In this document: one piece after another, positions 16,127-24,608 of the stretch
Numbering within the stretch: position 1 is the stretch's first letter
Layout of the letters: every line of letters begins with the position of its first letter
Source: an uncultured Lachnospiraceae bacterium
GTDB lineage: Bacteria; Bacillota; Clostridia; Lachnospirales; Lachnospiraceae
Assembly (NCBI GenBank): GCA_949051815.1
Contig: CARQVR010000029.1
Coordinates: forward strand, 1 to 38,590
DNA length: 38,590 nucleotides
Direction of reading: 5' to 3'
Notes under the pieces: model-generated
What the model saw: the letters and a program-made list of their open reading frames with translations, nothing else
Database searches by the model: none
Told to the model about the DNA's origin: nothing
Made by a program: the position numbers and the translations under genes

Positions 16127-16813
16127 TCAGGCATGGTTTCCGGTTTCCAGGCACCACTTTGCAATTTTTTCAATCAATGCCGCGTCGATCTTGCCATAAG
16201 GAATGCGGATCGTTCCCTTATCGGTTTTGTAATTTTGAAGCTCTTTTGCAAAATGCATGACAGCTTCCGGTCCCGGATAAAGTCCGATGTGCCCCTTGGA
16301 GGCGGCAAAGTGAAGGATATTATGCTTTTTCCAGAAGGTTGGCATACTCCAGGAGATCCGTTCTTCCGCGTCTGGCAGTGCATTGTGGAGGATCCTGCGG
16401 ATATGCTGCAGTTCTTCCTGTTTGTCCGGATCCTGCCGCAGAATATACTCGTCAATGGTTTTTGGCTTTTCGCCACAGTAATGACTCTGCTCTTTTTTCT
16501 GAAATTCCCTTCCGCACCTGGGGCATTTCCACATAGTCGTTTTTTCACTTTCCCTTTCTTGCAGAACCACTTCGACCACATCGCCAAAGCTCTTGCCGAT
16601 CTGTCTGCGGATCTGTTTGGTAACGCCGATGATGTAGCAGGGCGTGCCCATTTTTACCACCTGTCCCCGGTAGGGAATGCCGTCGAAAGTGGCGTTGACA
16701 AGCAGGCGTCCTTTGCCAAAGAGCGCTTTGATATCATAGGGGACTTCTACATAAGCGGCATCCATGTTTCCGTTTTGCAGTATTGTTGCACGGAATGTCA
16801 AACAGTTGTTCAT
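16127..16813 (-). CDS. DUF1905 - zinc ribbon - DUF1801 fusion protein
   Basis: Three parts are visible in 228 residues. The N-terminal 90 are DUF1905 (AYVEVPYDIKALFGKGRL, then IPYRGQVVKMG and VTKQIRRQIGKSFGDVVEV). A short zinc-binding linker follows (CPRCGREFQKKEQSHYC). The C-terminal 110 are DUF1801/YdhG-like (EELQHIRRILHNALPDAEER, ISWSMPTFWKKHNILHFAA). Both domains are widespread in bacteria, and their biochemical role is not settled; YdhG-like proteins bind small or iron-linked ligands in some accounts. The start has AAGGAA about 13 bases upstream, which is long, but the first residues match the family N-terminus. It stands alone on the minus strand, divergent from the blaI operon. Confidence 0.85.
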   Translation of the reverse strand: MNNCLTFRATILQNGNMDAAYVEVPYDIKALFGKGRLLVNATFDGIPYRGQVVKMGTPCYIIGVTKQIRRQIGKSFGDVVEVVLQERESEKTTMWKCPRCGREFQKKEQSHYCGEKPKTIDEYILRQDPDKQEELQHIRRILHNALPDAEERISWSMPTFWKKHNILHFAASKGHIGLYPGPEAVMHFAKELQNYKTDKGTIRIPYGKIDAALIEKIAKWCLETGNHA

Positions 16814-16919
16814 CTGATATCATATATTCCTTTCCGTAAATCTGTTTCGGGCTGATATTTCATTTATTATATGGCATTTATCGAATAATAACAATCACTA
16901 ATGCTGTTAAAAATTGTAA

Positions 16920-16969
16920 TTGACAATAGTATAACATAATGTTATATTTAATGCATAACATGGTGTTAT
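16920..16969 (+). promoter_or_regulatory. blaI-M56 promoter with two BlaI-type operator dyads
   Basis: TTGACA (16920-16925) and TATATT (16943-16948) are 17 bases apart. A perfect 17-bp dyad TATAACATAATGTTATA (16930-16946) covers the spacer and enters the -10 box. A second dyad, ATAACA/TGTTAT around TGG (16955-16969), covers the expected start site, 24 bp centre to centre. BlaI/MecI repressors bind such paired palindromes, and the gene downstream encodes one, so autorepression is likely. Confidence 0.8.
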
Positions 16970-16989
16970 ACATAGAGGAGAAGAGACTT

Positions 16990-17370
16990 ATGCTGCAAAA
17001 ATTATCTGACGCAGAGTTTGAAATTATGAAGATCATTTGGGAGAACACGGAGGAGACGACGCTGTTTTCCTACCTTATGGAGGAACTTGCGGCGCGGGGG
17101 AAGCCCTGCCAGAAAAATACGCTGATTGTCCTGCTATCCAGACTGGTCAGTAAGGGATATCTGAGCGCGACGAAAATCGGGCGGCGCAATGAATATGTGC
17201 CTCTTATTTCGGAGCAGGCATACCAGACGACACAGACCTGGCATTTTATAGATAAGGTCTATGAGGGGAACGTGAAGGGGCTGGTCACCAATCTGATTGC
17301 GGGAGACCTGCTCACGGAGGAAGAGTATGAGGAGCTGAAAAAGCTGTTGGAAGGAGGGCAGAGAGGATGA
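16990..17370 (+). CDS. BlaI/MecI-family transcriptional repressor
   Basis: The 126-residue protein is a winged-helix repressor that dimerises through its C-terminal helices and is inactivated when the partner protease senses a signal. The start of the family fold is clear in LSDAEFEIMKIIWENTE, the recognition region in KNTLIVLLSRLVSKGYL and the wing in IGRRNEYVPLIS. ATG 16990 was chosen because GGAG lies nine bases before it; the open frame upstream (from 16939) runs through the operators. Its stop overlaps the M56 gene start (ATGA). In staphylococci this pair controls beta-lactam resistance; here no beta-lactamase gene is adjacent, so the targets are elsewhere or limited to the operon itself. 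Confidence 0.93.
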   Translation: MLQKLSDAEFEIMKIIWENTEETTLFSYLMEELAARGKPCQKNTLIVLLSRLVSKGYLSATKIGRRNEYVPLISEQAYQTTQTWHFIDKVYEGNVKGLVTNLIAGDLLTEEEYEELKKLLEGGQRG

Positions 17371-19481
17371 CGCAGATTTTAATGACTGTTTTGTCCATGT
17401 CGCTGTCCGGTACGCTGCTTATTCTGGCGCTGCTTTTGACTGGCTGGCTTTTGAAGGGGAAACCCGGCAGACAGTGGCAGTATTATATCTGGCTGATTGC
17501 TGTGGTGCGGCTTCTTCTTCCCTTTGGGCCCGAGGTAAGTCTGATGGAGGCTGCGCACCAGACGGCAGACCGCGTAATCACACAAAGAACACAGGCGGCG
17601 CGAGAGGCAGGCCTGAGCGGGCAGGGAATGGAGCAGAATTTCCGGCAGATGACGGGACAGGGTTATGCGCCGGACCCTGAAAAGGAAGACGGACGGAGTC
17701 TGGGGAACAATCCAGGACAAAGCGACTGGCGGGACACAGATGCGGAAGGAACCTCTTTTCTTATGGAGGGGGCGGTCTTTGCAGGGAAATATCTGTGGGC
17801 GGTCTGGCTGGCCGTGGCGGTTGCCATGATGATACGGAAAATAACCATTTACCAGAGTTATACGCGTTATGTGAAAGCGGGAGCGGAGCCGATCGGAGAC
17901 ATGGCCCTTTTGGACCGGCTTACAGTGACGGCGCAGAGTCTGGGAATCGGCAGGCCGGTGGAGCTATGCGTGAATCCACAAGTCTCTTCGCCTATGCTTG
18001 TGGGCTATTTCCATCCCTGTATCATTCTGCCTGATGCGGACATTAGGGAAAAGGAGTTTCGGTGGATTGCAATGCATGAGCTGACGCATTACAGGCGGCG
18101 GGATATCTGGTATAAATGGCTGGTACAGGTTACGGTCTGTCTGCACTGGTTTAATCCGTTCGTGCATCTGATGAGCAGGGAGATCGACAGAGTCTGCGAG
18201 TTTTCCTGCGACGAAGCGGTGGTGTCAGGGACAGGCTACGAACATGCGGCGGATTACGGGAAAACGCTGCTTAACGCCATGGCAGCAGGCGGGATATACA
18301 GAGAACCGCTTGCCGCCGTTAATATGAGCGCCAACAAAGAAATGTTGAGAGAAAGGCTGGGTGCGATTATGAATTGCAGGAAAAAGACGAAAGCAATGGG
18401 GATCATAACAGCGGGGCTGACGGTGGGTATCGTTCTGGGAGCGGTTTTTATCGGCGTGTATCCGGTTAAGACTGCGGCTGCGGAGCCTGACCGCGGCGGG
18501 GAAGCGGTGCTGTCTGAAAAGGAGACCGGGAAAGAGGGCGCCGGAGTGCGGGAAGAGCAGGCTGGCGTAAGCGGGACGACAGCATGGGCGAAAGTGGAAC
18601 AGTATTACAAATCGCGCAGTCTGCCTATGGTTCATATCGTATTTTATGAATTGGAGGAAAAGGAGCAGGAGCTGTGGCTTGACAGGTTCTATGCGGACGA
18701 CGAGATTGCCTTCTTTTCTGTGGGTGCAGAGAGTCTGGATGCGGACAATCCTTTGATACAGGCCTTTGCGGAGAAGTTTTATCAAGCGGATGAAATTGCC
18801 TTTTTCTCCGTACTCACGGATATAATGGAGAAGGAAGCGCTGGAGGGATGGCTGGAGCGGTCGCTTGCAGATGAGAAGAGCAGCTTTTGTTCGGTTCTCT
18901 ATGATGAGCTGGGCATGGACGGGGAGAAGAAGGAGCTGGAAAAGGCGATGGAGGAGGAACGGCGAAAGGAATATCGGGCAGTCGGTGTTACCCTGAGCGG
19001 GAAAAACTGTTATTATCAGGGACAGCTTGTGAACATTTTTCTGGATATCCATAAACCGGACGAAGCCTTTTATACGCTGAACATGAATCCGGCGGGAACG
19101 GTCAATGTGAAGATTATACGCGCGCAGGACGGGAAGATCACGGGCGCGGCATATATGACAGAGGCGGAAGTGGAGGAACTGTTTGGGGAGTTATATGGAG
19201 AGGAAGAGGGCAGCGGGAATGAGGCAGACGGGGAGAATGTCGTGACATTTCCGCAGGAAATGACCGTGTGTATGCCTGCGTGCTATATCAGGGAAGGCGC
19301 CGGGGCTGAGTTTCAGGCGGTCGGCCTGCTGGGCAAGGGAGAAGTTGTCACCGTTCTTGGACAGAAAGAGGGAACTGGCGGCCAGATGTGGTATCTTCTG
19401 GATCAGGAGTCGCTTCCGGAGCAGATGGATGTATCTGTGAAAGCGTGTTATATCAGAGGGGATTTGCTGGAAATGAATTAA
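17367..19481 (+). CDS. BlaR1/M56-family membrane metalloprotease with internal repeats and SH3 domain
   Basis: This is the membrane sensor protease that normally cleaves or inactivates the BlaI partner. Helices lie near residues 5-28, 36-53, 137-156 and 350-371. The zinc motif HELTHYRRRD starts at residue 237 and the downstream CEFSCDEAVVSG supplies the third ligand region. After the last helix the outer part does not resemble the penicillin-binding domain of BlaR1. Instead it has two near-identical units with EIAFFSV at residues 446-452 and 476-482, a degenerate third ending at 510, and a C-terminal SH3-like segment (about 635-690) with CYIREGAG and GLLGKGEVVTVLG. So the signal is likely something other than a beta-lactam, possibly cell-wall material. 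It is coupled to blaI by a four-base overlap. Confidence 0.9.
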   Translation: MTQILMTVLSMSLSGTLLILALLLTGWLLKGKPGRQWQYYIWLIAVVRLLLPFGPEVSLMEAAHQTADRVITQRTQAAREAGLSGQGMEQNFRQMTGQGYAPDPEKEDGRSLGNNPGQSDWRDTDAEGTSFLMEGAVFAGKYLWAVWLAVAVAMMIRKITIYQSYTRYVKAGAEPIGDMALLDRLTVTAQSLGIGRPVELCVNPQVSSPMLVGYFHPCIILPDADIREKEFRWIAMHELTHYRRRDIWYKWLVQVTVCLHWFNPFVHLMSREIDRVCEFSCDEAVVSGTGYEHAADYGKTLLNAMAAGGIYREPLAAVNMSANKEMLRERLGAIMNCRKKTKAMGIITAGLTVGIVLGAVFIGVYPVKTAAAEPDRGGEAVLSEKETGKEGAGVREEQAGVSGTTAWAKVEQYYKSRSLPMVHIVFYELEEKEQELWLDRFYADDEIAFFSVGAESLDADNPLIQAFAEKFYQADEIAFFSVLTDIMEKEALEGWLERSLADEKSSFCSVLYDELGMDGEKKELEKAMEEERRKEYRAVGVTLSGKNCYYQGQLVNIFLDIHKPDEAFYTLNMNPAGTVNVKIIRAQDGKITGAAYMTEAEVEELFGELYGEEEGSGNEADGENVVTFPQEMTVCMPACYIREGAGAEFQAVGLLGKGEVVTVLGQKEGTGGQMWYLLDQESLPEQMDVSVKACYIRGDLLEMN

Positions 19482-19508
19482 TTCGTATCATTTATCCGTA
19501 TATACATG

Positions 19509-19532
19509 GGCCGCCATCTGGCGGCCTGTTTT
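19509..19532 (+). terminator. Terminator after the M56 gene
   Basis: A perfect 7-bp GC stem, GGCCGCC with GGCGGCC around ATCT, is followed by TGTTTTG. The T run is broken, so termination may be partial. Confidence 0.6.
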
Positions 19533-19550
19533 GATATATCTGCATTTATA

Positions 19551-19579
19551 TTGTCTTATTCTGGTGAAAGATGTAAAAT
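19551..19579 (+). promoter_or_regulatory. Promoter of the helicase-nuclease gene
   Basis: TTGTCT (19551-19556) and TAAAAT (19574-19579) are separated by 17 bases; the gene begins at 19636 behind AAGGGG. Confidence 0.6.
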
Positions 19580-19635
19580 AATAATCATAGATATTTCGTA
19601 TCATTTAATGTCAAATCAGGTAAAAGGGGAAGCCG

Positions 19636-22600
19636 ATGAATGCAGTTATTAGAGATATATTCCGTGCTATTCATGAGGGTAAATGGATCAGCATCGAGTA
19701 CCTTAACAGAGAAGGGCAGACTACAAAATATTGGATCGGCATTCGCAATTTAGATGTTCGAAGATGCACACTGGCTGTAGAGGGGCTGCATCTCGTGCAG
19801 CATACAGTGGAGGCTTTCGACAAAATCAGGATAGACGCCATCCAAAATTCAAGAATTATAGAAGGCTCTTATTATCCGATTAATGAAGAACTTGTTAAGG
19901 ATATTTATTTAAATCCTCACAAGTACAATTCCATATTTGACAATACCGCTAATTTAAAGATACTCGGTTATCTTGAAATGTGCAACCGATTGGATACCGT
20001 GCCTTATAGGTCAGATTTCAGTCTTGTGCAGTATCTTGATCACGATCATATCAGAGGTGATCTGTACCAGTTGAGTGCGGAACAGTTTCGCGAAATTGTG
20101 AAGAACTTCCAATATCAGACGGAGAAAAAGGAGCATGCAGATGGCAGACTGCAAATTAAGCAGCTTGCTATGAACGTTTTAAGTATTCATATGGCGCAGG
20201 GACTTTATGTTCTGGCCTACCGAAAGCTGAATCTGGATGTGAAGCAACGTGCGCTGAAACCAGATGATGAGATTACAATTTGTACAGAATTTACCATAGA
20301 TGGAACGAAGCAGAGCATCCGCAGGTTTTTGGATGGGGACGAATACGAACTGCTTGCCGATTTTGGAGCAAATCAAGAGACGATAAAAGACTGCATTACG
20401 AGGCGCATGAAACAGGGCGGCAGTAATGTGGATGATATGCCCTACATAATAGGCTTAGAATCAGATATTGCACTAGATCTGCATAAGGAATATCAGTCCA
20501 TTATGAAAATGTATCAAAAGGATGACGTAAAGATTCCTGTGCCGATCAGGGCATTTTTTGGAGATTTACTGGAACGTCCGAGAAGGACGGCGGCTTACCC
20601 GATTGCTTTGATTAACCAGCGGATCAATATGGATCAGCTTCTTGCGATTCATAATGCTATGAAATATCCGGTGGCGTATATTCAGGGACCGCCCGGAACG
20701 GGAAAGACAAATACAATCATAAATACCATTGTGACGGCGTTTTTCAACGAGCGTACAGTCTTGTTTGCGTCGTATAATAATCATCCGATCAACGGCGTGT
20801 ACGAGAAGTTGTCTGCTATTAAATATCGAGGAAGAACTATTCCCTTTCCTATTTTGCGGCTGGGAAATAATGAGAAGGTGAAAGAAGCGCTTATCACCAT
20901 GAATAAGCTTTACGAGGAGGTAAAGAATATAAAGGTTTTTGAACGGACGCTTGACCGCAATAAAGATGACCGTAAAAATCGTGCGAAGCGCTTGTCAGAA
21001 ATGTTAAAGCGCTACGAAGATTTACTGGATTTAAAGGAACGCAAGGAAACGATTGACAGAGTACTTGAGTATGAAAAGAAAAGGGGAATCTCTTTTGAGA
21101 TGATGTCTTTTGAGGAAGACTTGAGAATCAGACAGCAGGAGCAGATTAGAAATAGAATGAAAGCAACGGGGGAGGTATCGGAGGAAGAGGCGATCTCACT
21201 TTTGGATAAAGATATTGAGACGTTGAAGGAATACCTCTATTATACTTCTGCTGGATATATAAAGAAAATCGGCGCGCCCAGAAATGCACAGCTCAGAGAA
21301 ATACTGGAGATGGAGGAAGGAGAAAAACAGCTTGAGGCCTTTACCAAATACCTTGGTCAGAAAGAGAACATTAGCAGGCTTCAAAAAATATTTCCGGTTA
21401 TTGTCACAACCTGCATTTCTGCGCATCGTCTTGGAGAGCCGACGCCGATGTTTGATATGGTAATCATGGATGAAGCGAGTCAGTGCAATGTCGCAGTCTC
21501 TCTTGTGCCGATCGTGCGTGGAGAGAGCCTGATGCTGGTGGGTGACCCACAGCAGCTTAATCCGGTTATCTTGCTGGACGAGATCACGAATGAAAAATTG
21601 AAAAAGCGTTATAAAGTTACAGATGAATATGATTACCGCAAAAACTCTATTTACAAAACGTTTCTTGCCTGTGATGCGGTCAGCGACGAAACGCTTTTGC
21701 ACAATCACTATCGCTGCCATAGGAGCATTATTGAGTTTAACAATCGTAAATATTATCATTCTCGTTTAAACATTCTCTCAGAAAGCAAGGAGGCGCAGCC
21801 GCTGCTCTATGTAGATATGCAGGAGGCATTTTCGGACTATAAAAATACAGCACCTGCTGAGGCTTGTATGATTGTGAAATATGCATTGTCTAACCGTGAT
21901 AAAAATATAGGTGTCATTACACCTTTTGTAAATCAGAAAAAATTGATTGAAGAGGAGCTGGAACGCGCCAGAGTAAAGAATGTAAGTTGCGGAACCGTTC
22001 ATGCTTTTCAGGGAGACGAAAAGGATGTGATTTTGTTTTCTACAGCGATTACAGATCAGACACAGGCTGGTACATATGAATGGCTGAAGAATAACAAGGA
22101 ATTGATTAATGTGGCGACTTCCAGAGCGAAAGACAAACTAATCGTACTATCCAGTAAAAAGAATCTGGAGCGTCTCCATCAGAAGGAGGGGGATGACGAT
22201 TTATATGAGCTTGCGCAATATGTGTGGTCTAACGGGACATCCAAGGTGACGCCGAAGCAGGCGGCGTCCAGAGCTTTGGGGGTAAAGCCTTTCAGCAGCG
22301 CGACGGAGGAGGCTTTTTTACAGAATCTGACCCATGCGCTGGAAAATATCTGGCTGACACAGAGTCGGTATACGATATATAAGGAGGTTGCCATTGCGCA
22401 TGTCTTTCAGAGCAACGAGAGCTATAATGATTTATTTTATAATGGACGCTTTGATTTTGTAGTTTATGAAAAATTAGGAAAGAGAGAGCTGCCGATTCTG
22501 GCGATTGAGCTGGACGGCAAAGAGCATTTTGAAAATGACGTTGTTATGAACAGAGATAAAAAGAAAAATGCGATCTGCGAAGAGCATAATCTGCAATTGA

Positions 22601-22680
22601 TTCGTGTGGAAAATTCATATGCCAGAAGGTATAATCATATCAAAGAAATTCTAATCAATTATTTCTCGGTTATGCACTGA
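19636..22680 (+). CDS. WYL-like / SF1 helicase / DUF2726 nuclease fusion protein
   Basis: The 1014-residue protein joins three parts. Residues 1-95 resemble a WYL sensor fold (FRAIHEGKWISIEYLNREGQ, YWIGIRNLD). The helicase is of the DNA2/NAM7 (SF1B) group: Walker A IQGPPGTGKT near 352, Walker B VIMDEASQ near 610, motif III GDPQQLNPV, NHYRCH, motif V TVHAFQGDEKDVI and motif VI NVATSRAKDKLIV, with a long charged insertion at about 430-560. Residues about 890-1010 are DUF2726, a restriction-endonuclease-like fold with RFDFVVYE and AIELDGKEHF as likely metal-binding residues. It probably unwinds and cuts nucleic acid in the cytoplasm. Base use is visibly AT-richer than in the flanking genes, suggesting transfer. 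No partner gene adjoins it, so it may act alone, plausibly in phage or plasmid defence. Confidence 0.88.
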   Translation: MNAVIRDIFRAIHEGKWISIEYLNREGQTTKYWIGIRNLDVRRCTLAVEGLHLVQHTVEAFDKIRIDAIQNSRIIEGSYYPINEELVKDIYLNPHKYNSIFDNTANLKILGYLEMCNRLDTVPYRSDFSLVQYLDHDHIRGDLYQLSAEQFREIVKNFQYQTEKKEHADGRLQIKQLAMNVLSIHMAQGLYVLAYRKLNLDVKQRALKPDDEITICTEFTIDGTKQSIRRFLDGDEYELLADFGANQETIKDCITRRMKQGGSNVDDMPYIIGLESDIALDLHKEYQSIMKMYQKDDVKIPVPIRAFFGDLLERPRRTAAYPIALINQRINMDQLLAIHNAMKYPVAYIQGPPGTGKTNTIINTIVTAFFNERTVLFASYNNHPINGVYEKLSAIKYRGRTIPFPILRLGNNEKVKEALITMNKLYEEVKNIKVFERTLDRNKDDRKNRAKRLSEMLKRYEDLLDLKERKETIDRVLEYEKKRGISFEMMSFEEDLRIRQQEQIRNRMKATGEVSEEEAISLLDKDIETLKEYLYYTSAGYIKKIGAPRNAQLREILEMEEGEKQLEAFTKYLGQKENISRLQKIFPVIVTTCISAHRLGEPTPMFDMVIMDEASQCNVAVSLVPIVRGESLMLVGDPQQLNPVILLDEITNEKLKKRYKVTDEYDYRKNSIYKTFLACDAVSDETLLHNHYRCHRSIIEFNNRKYYHSRLNILSESKEAQPLLYVDMQEAFSDYKNTAPAEACMIVKYALSNRDKNIGVITPFVNQKKLIEEELERARVKNVSCGTVHAFQGDEKDVILFSTAITDQTQAGTYEWLKNNKELINVATSRAKDKLIVLSSKKNLERLHQKEGDDDLYELAQYVWSNGTSKVTPKQAASRALGVKPFSSATEEAFLQNLTHALENIWLTQSRYTIYKEVAIAHVFQSNESYNDLFYNGRFDFVVYEKLGKRELPILAIELDGKEHFENDVVMNRDKKKNAICEEHNLQLIRVENSYARRYNHIKEILINYFSVMH

Positions 22681-22724
22681 TTGAGATATAAGGAGGACTG
22701 GGGCTGTGCAAACAATTCGCCTCC

Positions 22725-23066
22725 TTAACGTCCATCTTCCACCTCCACCTGCAAAATATCTGCAAACCGGATCTTTGTGTTCACGATCTGTAATAACCGG
22801 CTGGTCTCGTCGATACGGGCGACCAGACCGGTTATCTGAATGTATTCTCCGTTTTGGAAATAGACGACAGTGGCCATTTTTCCTTTGGCGAGCTGATGCA
22901 TCCGCATGTCCAGCTCCTCCTCCATTTCCGGGGAAAGCTCGATTTTCGGGACGAGAATTTTCTCCTTTTTTGCAAGGGCGTCCGGCAGTCCGCGCAGCGC
23001 AGCAAAGGGCATAAACTGCTTGGCTCTGTCTTCTGTGGACATTTTCGTTTTCGGTATTTTTGTCAT
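22725..23066 (-). CDS. YolD-like protein
   Basis: YolD-like proteins accompany Y-family polymerases in Firmicutes and are thought to assist them. The 113 residues show the family pattern TEDRAKQFMPFAALRGLPDA near the start and VYFQNGEYIQITGLVARID in the second half. ATG 23066 has GGAGG four bases upstream; an ATG at 23078 has no ribosome site. The gene follows the polymerase after 43 bases and would share its SOS-controlled transcript, like yqjX after yqjW in Bacillus subtilis. Confidence 0.88.
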   Translation of the reverse strand: MTKIPKTKMSTEDRAKQFMPFAALRGLPDALAKKEKILVPKIELSPEMEEELDMRMHQLAKGKMATVVYFQNGEYIQITGLVARIDETSRLLQIVNTKIRFADILQVEVEDGR

Positions 23067-23109
23067 TTTTCCTCCCATTTCCGGCGGTATAAGAAGCGGC
23101 TTAGAAGAC

Positions 23110-24369
23110 TCACTCGGCCCTGTGGCCTCCGATCTGGTGATTGCGCTCCTTTGTGGTTGCGCCCTCCTGTAAATTCATGCCTTTCAAAATAGCGTCTTTG
23201 CCGAATTTATTCTTGATGCTGATGACGGCTTTCTGCACTTTGCGGTTTTTTTCAAGCTCCTCAGCGTCCATGAAGAAATTGTACTGGTGGTATTCCTCCG
23301 GCAGCACATGGTTGCAGGTCAGGTTAACGCGGTGGATAGACCACTCGGGATTCACGATTTTTTCATAGAGAGCTGTCACCGCAGGAATCAGAATGCGGTC
23401 TGAATTGGTGTCGGTCTGTAAGTCAGCCGTGCCGTGGGCGGACGGCGCATTCATGCGGTTGGAGTAGCCGACGTGGAGTGTGACGGAACGGGTGACCAGA
23501 TTCTTTTCCACCAGATCCAGACACAAAAGGTCCATCATTTCCTTGACGATTAAAAGTCCCTTGTCAAAGGGGTAGTCGCTGCCGAGCACCTGACCGCTGG
23601 TGAGACAGTTGGTGCGGGGACGGTAATTTTTAATATCGGCGATGGTGACAGGTTCCCTGCCCCATGCGTGGTCGATCAGAAGTTCTGCGTCGACACCGAA
23701 CAGTTTGTAGAGCAGTTCTTCGTCTGCGCCTGCCACATCGCCCATTGTGCGGATGCCGAAGGTATCAAGCCGTCTGGCCGTGCCCGCGCCGACGCGCCAG
23801 AAATCCGTGAGGGGCTTGTGGGTCCAGAGGGTTTCCCGATAGCTTTCCTCCGTGAGCTCGCCGATAAAGTCGTCGGCGTGTTTGGCGGTGATATCCAGCG
23901 CGATTTTGGCCAGATACAGGTTGGAACCGACGCCGCAGGAAGCGCGGATGCCGGTCTGTTCATAGATATCCTGCATGATCTGAAAACCGAGCTGTCTGGC
24001 GGAGAGCCGGTAGAGCGCAAGATAATCCGTCACATCCATGAATGCCTCGTCGATGGAGTAGACGTGGATGTCCGTTTTGGATATATATTTCAGATAAATT
24101 TCATAGATGTCTGCGGAGACGTCCACATACTTCTGCATACGGGGCGGCGCCACGATATATTCCACTGATTTCGGGATTTCGAATATGCGGCAGCGGTTTT
24201 TAATGCCGAGCGCTTTCATGGCGGGGGTGATGGCAAGGCAGATGGTCTTTTCTGTCCGGCCCGGGTCAGCTACGACCAGATTCGTGGTCATGGGGTCTAA
24301 GTTTCTTTCCACACATTCCACTGAGGCGTAGAAAGATTTCAGATCGATACAGAGATAGGTACGGCTCAT
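23110..24369 (-). CDS. Y-family translesion DNA polymerase (PolY2/UvrX type)
   Basis: This error-prone polymerase copies damaged DNA. In 419 residues the palm begins with CIDLKSFYASVE (first catalytic Asp), followed by the second acidic pair in YSIDEAFMDVT. The helix-hairpin-helix thumb region contains FWRVGAGTARRLDTFGIRTM, and a little-finger domain completes it. The closest known relatives appear to be B. subtilis YqjW/UvrX rather than DinB, given its length and YolD-like partner. Start 24369 is preferred (AGGAAACAGGA just upstream) because the longer open frame would begin at 24432, directly against the -10 box. A LexA-type operator sits within the promoter, so induction by DNA damage is expected. 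Confidence 0.92.
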   Translation of the reverse strand: MSRTYLCIDLKSFYASVECVERNLDPMTTNLVVADPGRTEKTICLAITPAMKALGIKNRCRIFEIPKSVEYIVAPPRMQKYVDVSADIYEIYLKYISKTDIHVYSIDEAFMDVTDYLALYRLSARQLGFQIMQDIYEQTGIRASCGVGSNLYLAKIALDITAKHADDFIGELTEESYRETLWTHKPLTDFWRVGAGTARRLDTFGIRTMGDVAGADEELLYKLFGVDAELLIDHAWGREPVTIADIKNYRPRTNCLTSGQVLGSDYPFDKGLLIVKEMMDLLCLDLVEKNLVTRSVTLHVGYSNRMNAPSAHGTADLQTDTNSDRILIPAVTALYEKIVNPEWSIHRVNLTCNHVLPEEYHQYNFFMDAEELEKNRKVQKAVISIKNKFGKDAILKGMNLQEGATTKERNHQIGGHRAE

Positions 24370-24432
24370 TTCCTGTTTCCTTTGCAATTGGTCATCATGT
24401 CTGTGTTTCGTCGTTTTCTCAACTATAGTCAT

Positions 24433-24461
24433 AGCATAACATAAGAACGTATGTTTGGCAA
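24433..24461 (-). promoter_or_regulatory. SOS promoter with LexA box for polymerase-YolD operon
   Basis: On the minus strand TTGCCA (24461-24456) and TATGCT (24438-24433) are 17 bases apart. Between them lies CAAACATACGTTCT (24457-24444), which fits the Gram-positive LexA/DinR box GAACNNNNGTTC with one change. Confidence 0.8.
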
Positions 24462-24608
24462 GTGCAAGTGGCGCGACGAGGTGCCGGAAGGCTGACAGTT
24501 ATTGTTATACCCTCTGTGCGATTTATTTCAGACAAGCCAAAGAAAAATGAGGACAAATTTGTAAATTAATGTTAGAATACCCTTATATGTATGAAGGGGT
24601 AAATAAAA

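Larger units (their letters stand above)
19482..19607. repeat. 13-bp direct repeat bracketing the helicase promoter
   Basis: TTCGTATCATTTA occurs at 19482-19494, directly after the M56 stop, and again at 19595-19607, after the helicase promoter. Copies are exact. They may be operator half sites or a scar of insertion. Confidence 0.6.

Noticed and set aside
24370..24432. Upstream start of the Y-family polymerase
   Set aside because: The ATG at 24432 adjoins the -10 box, so it would be at or before the transcription start.
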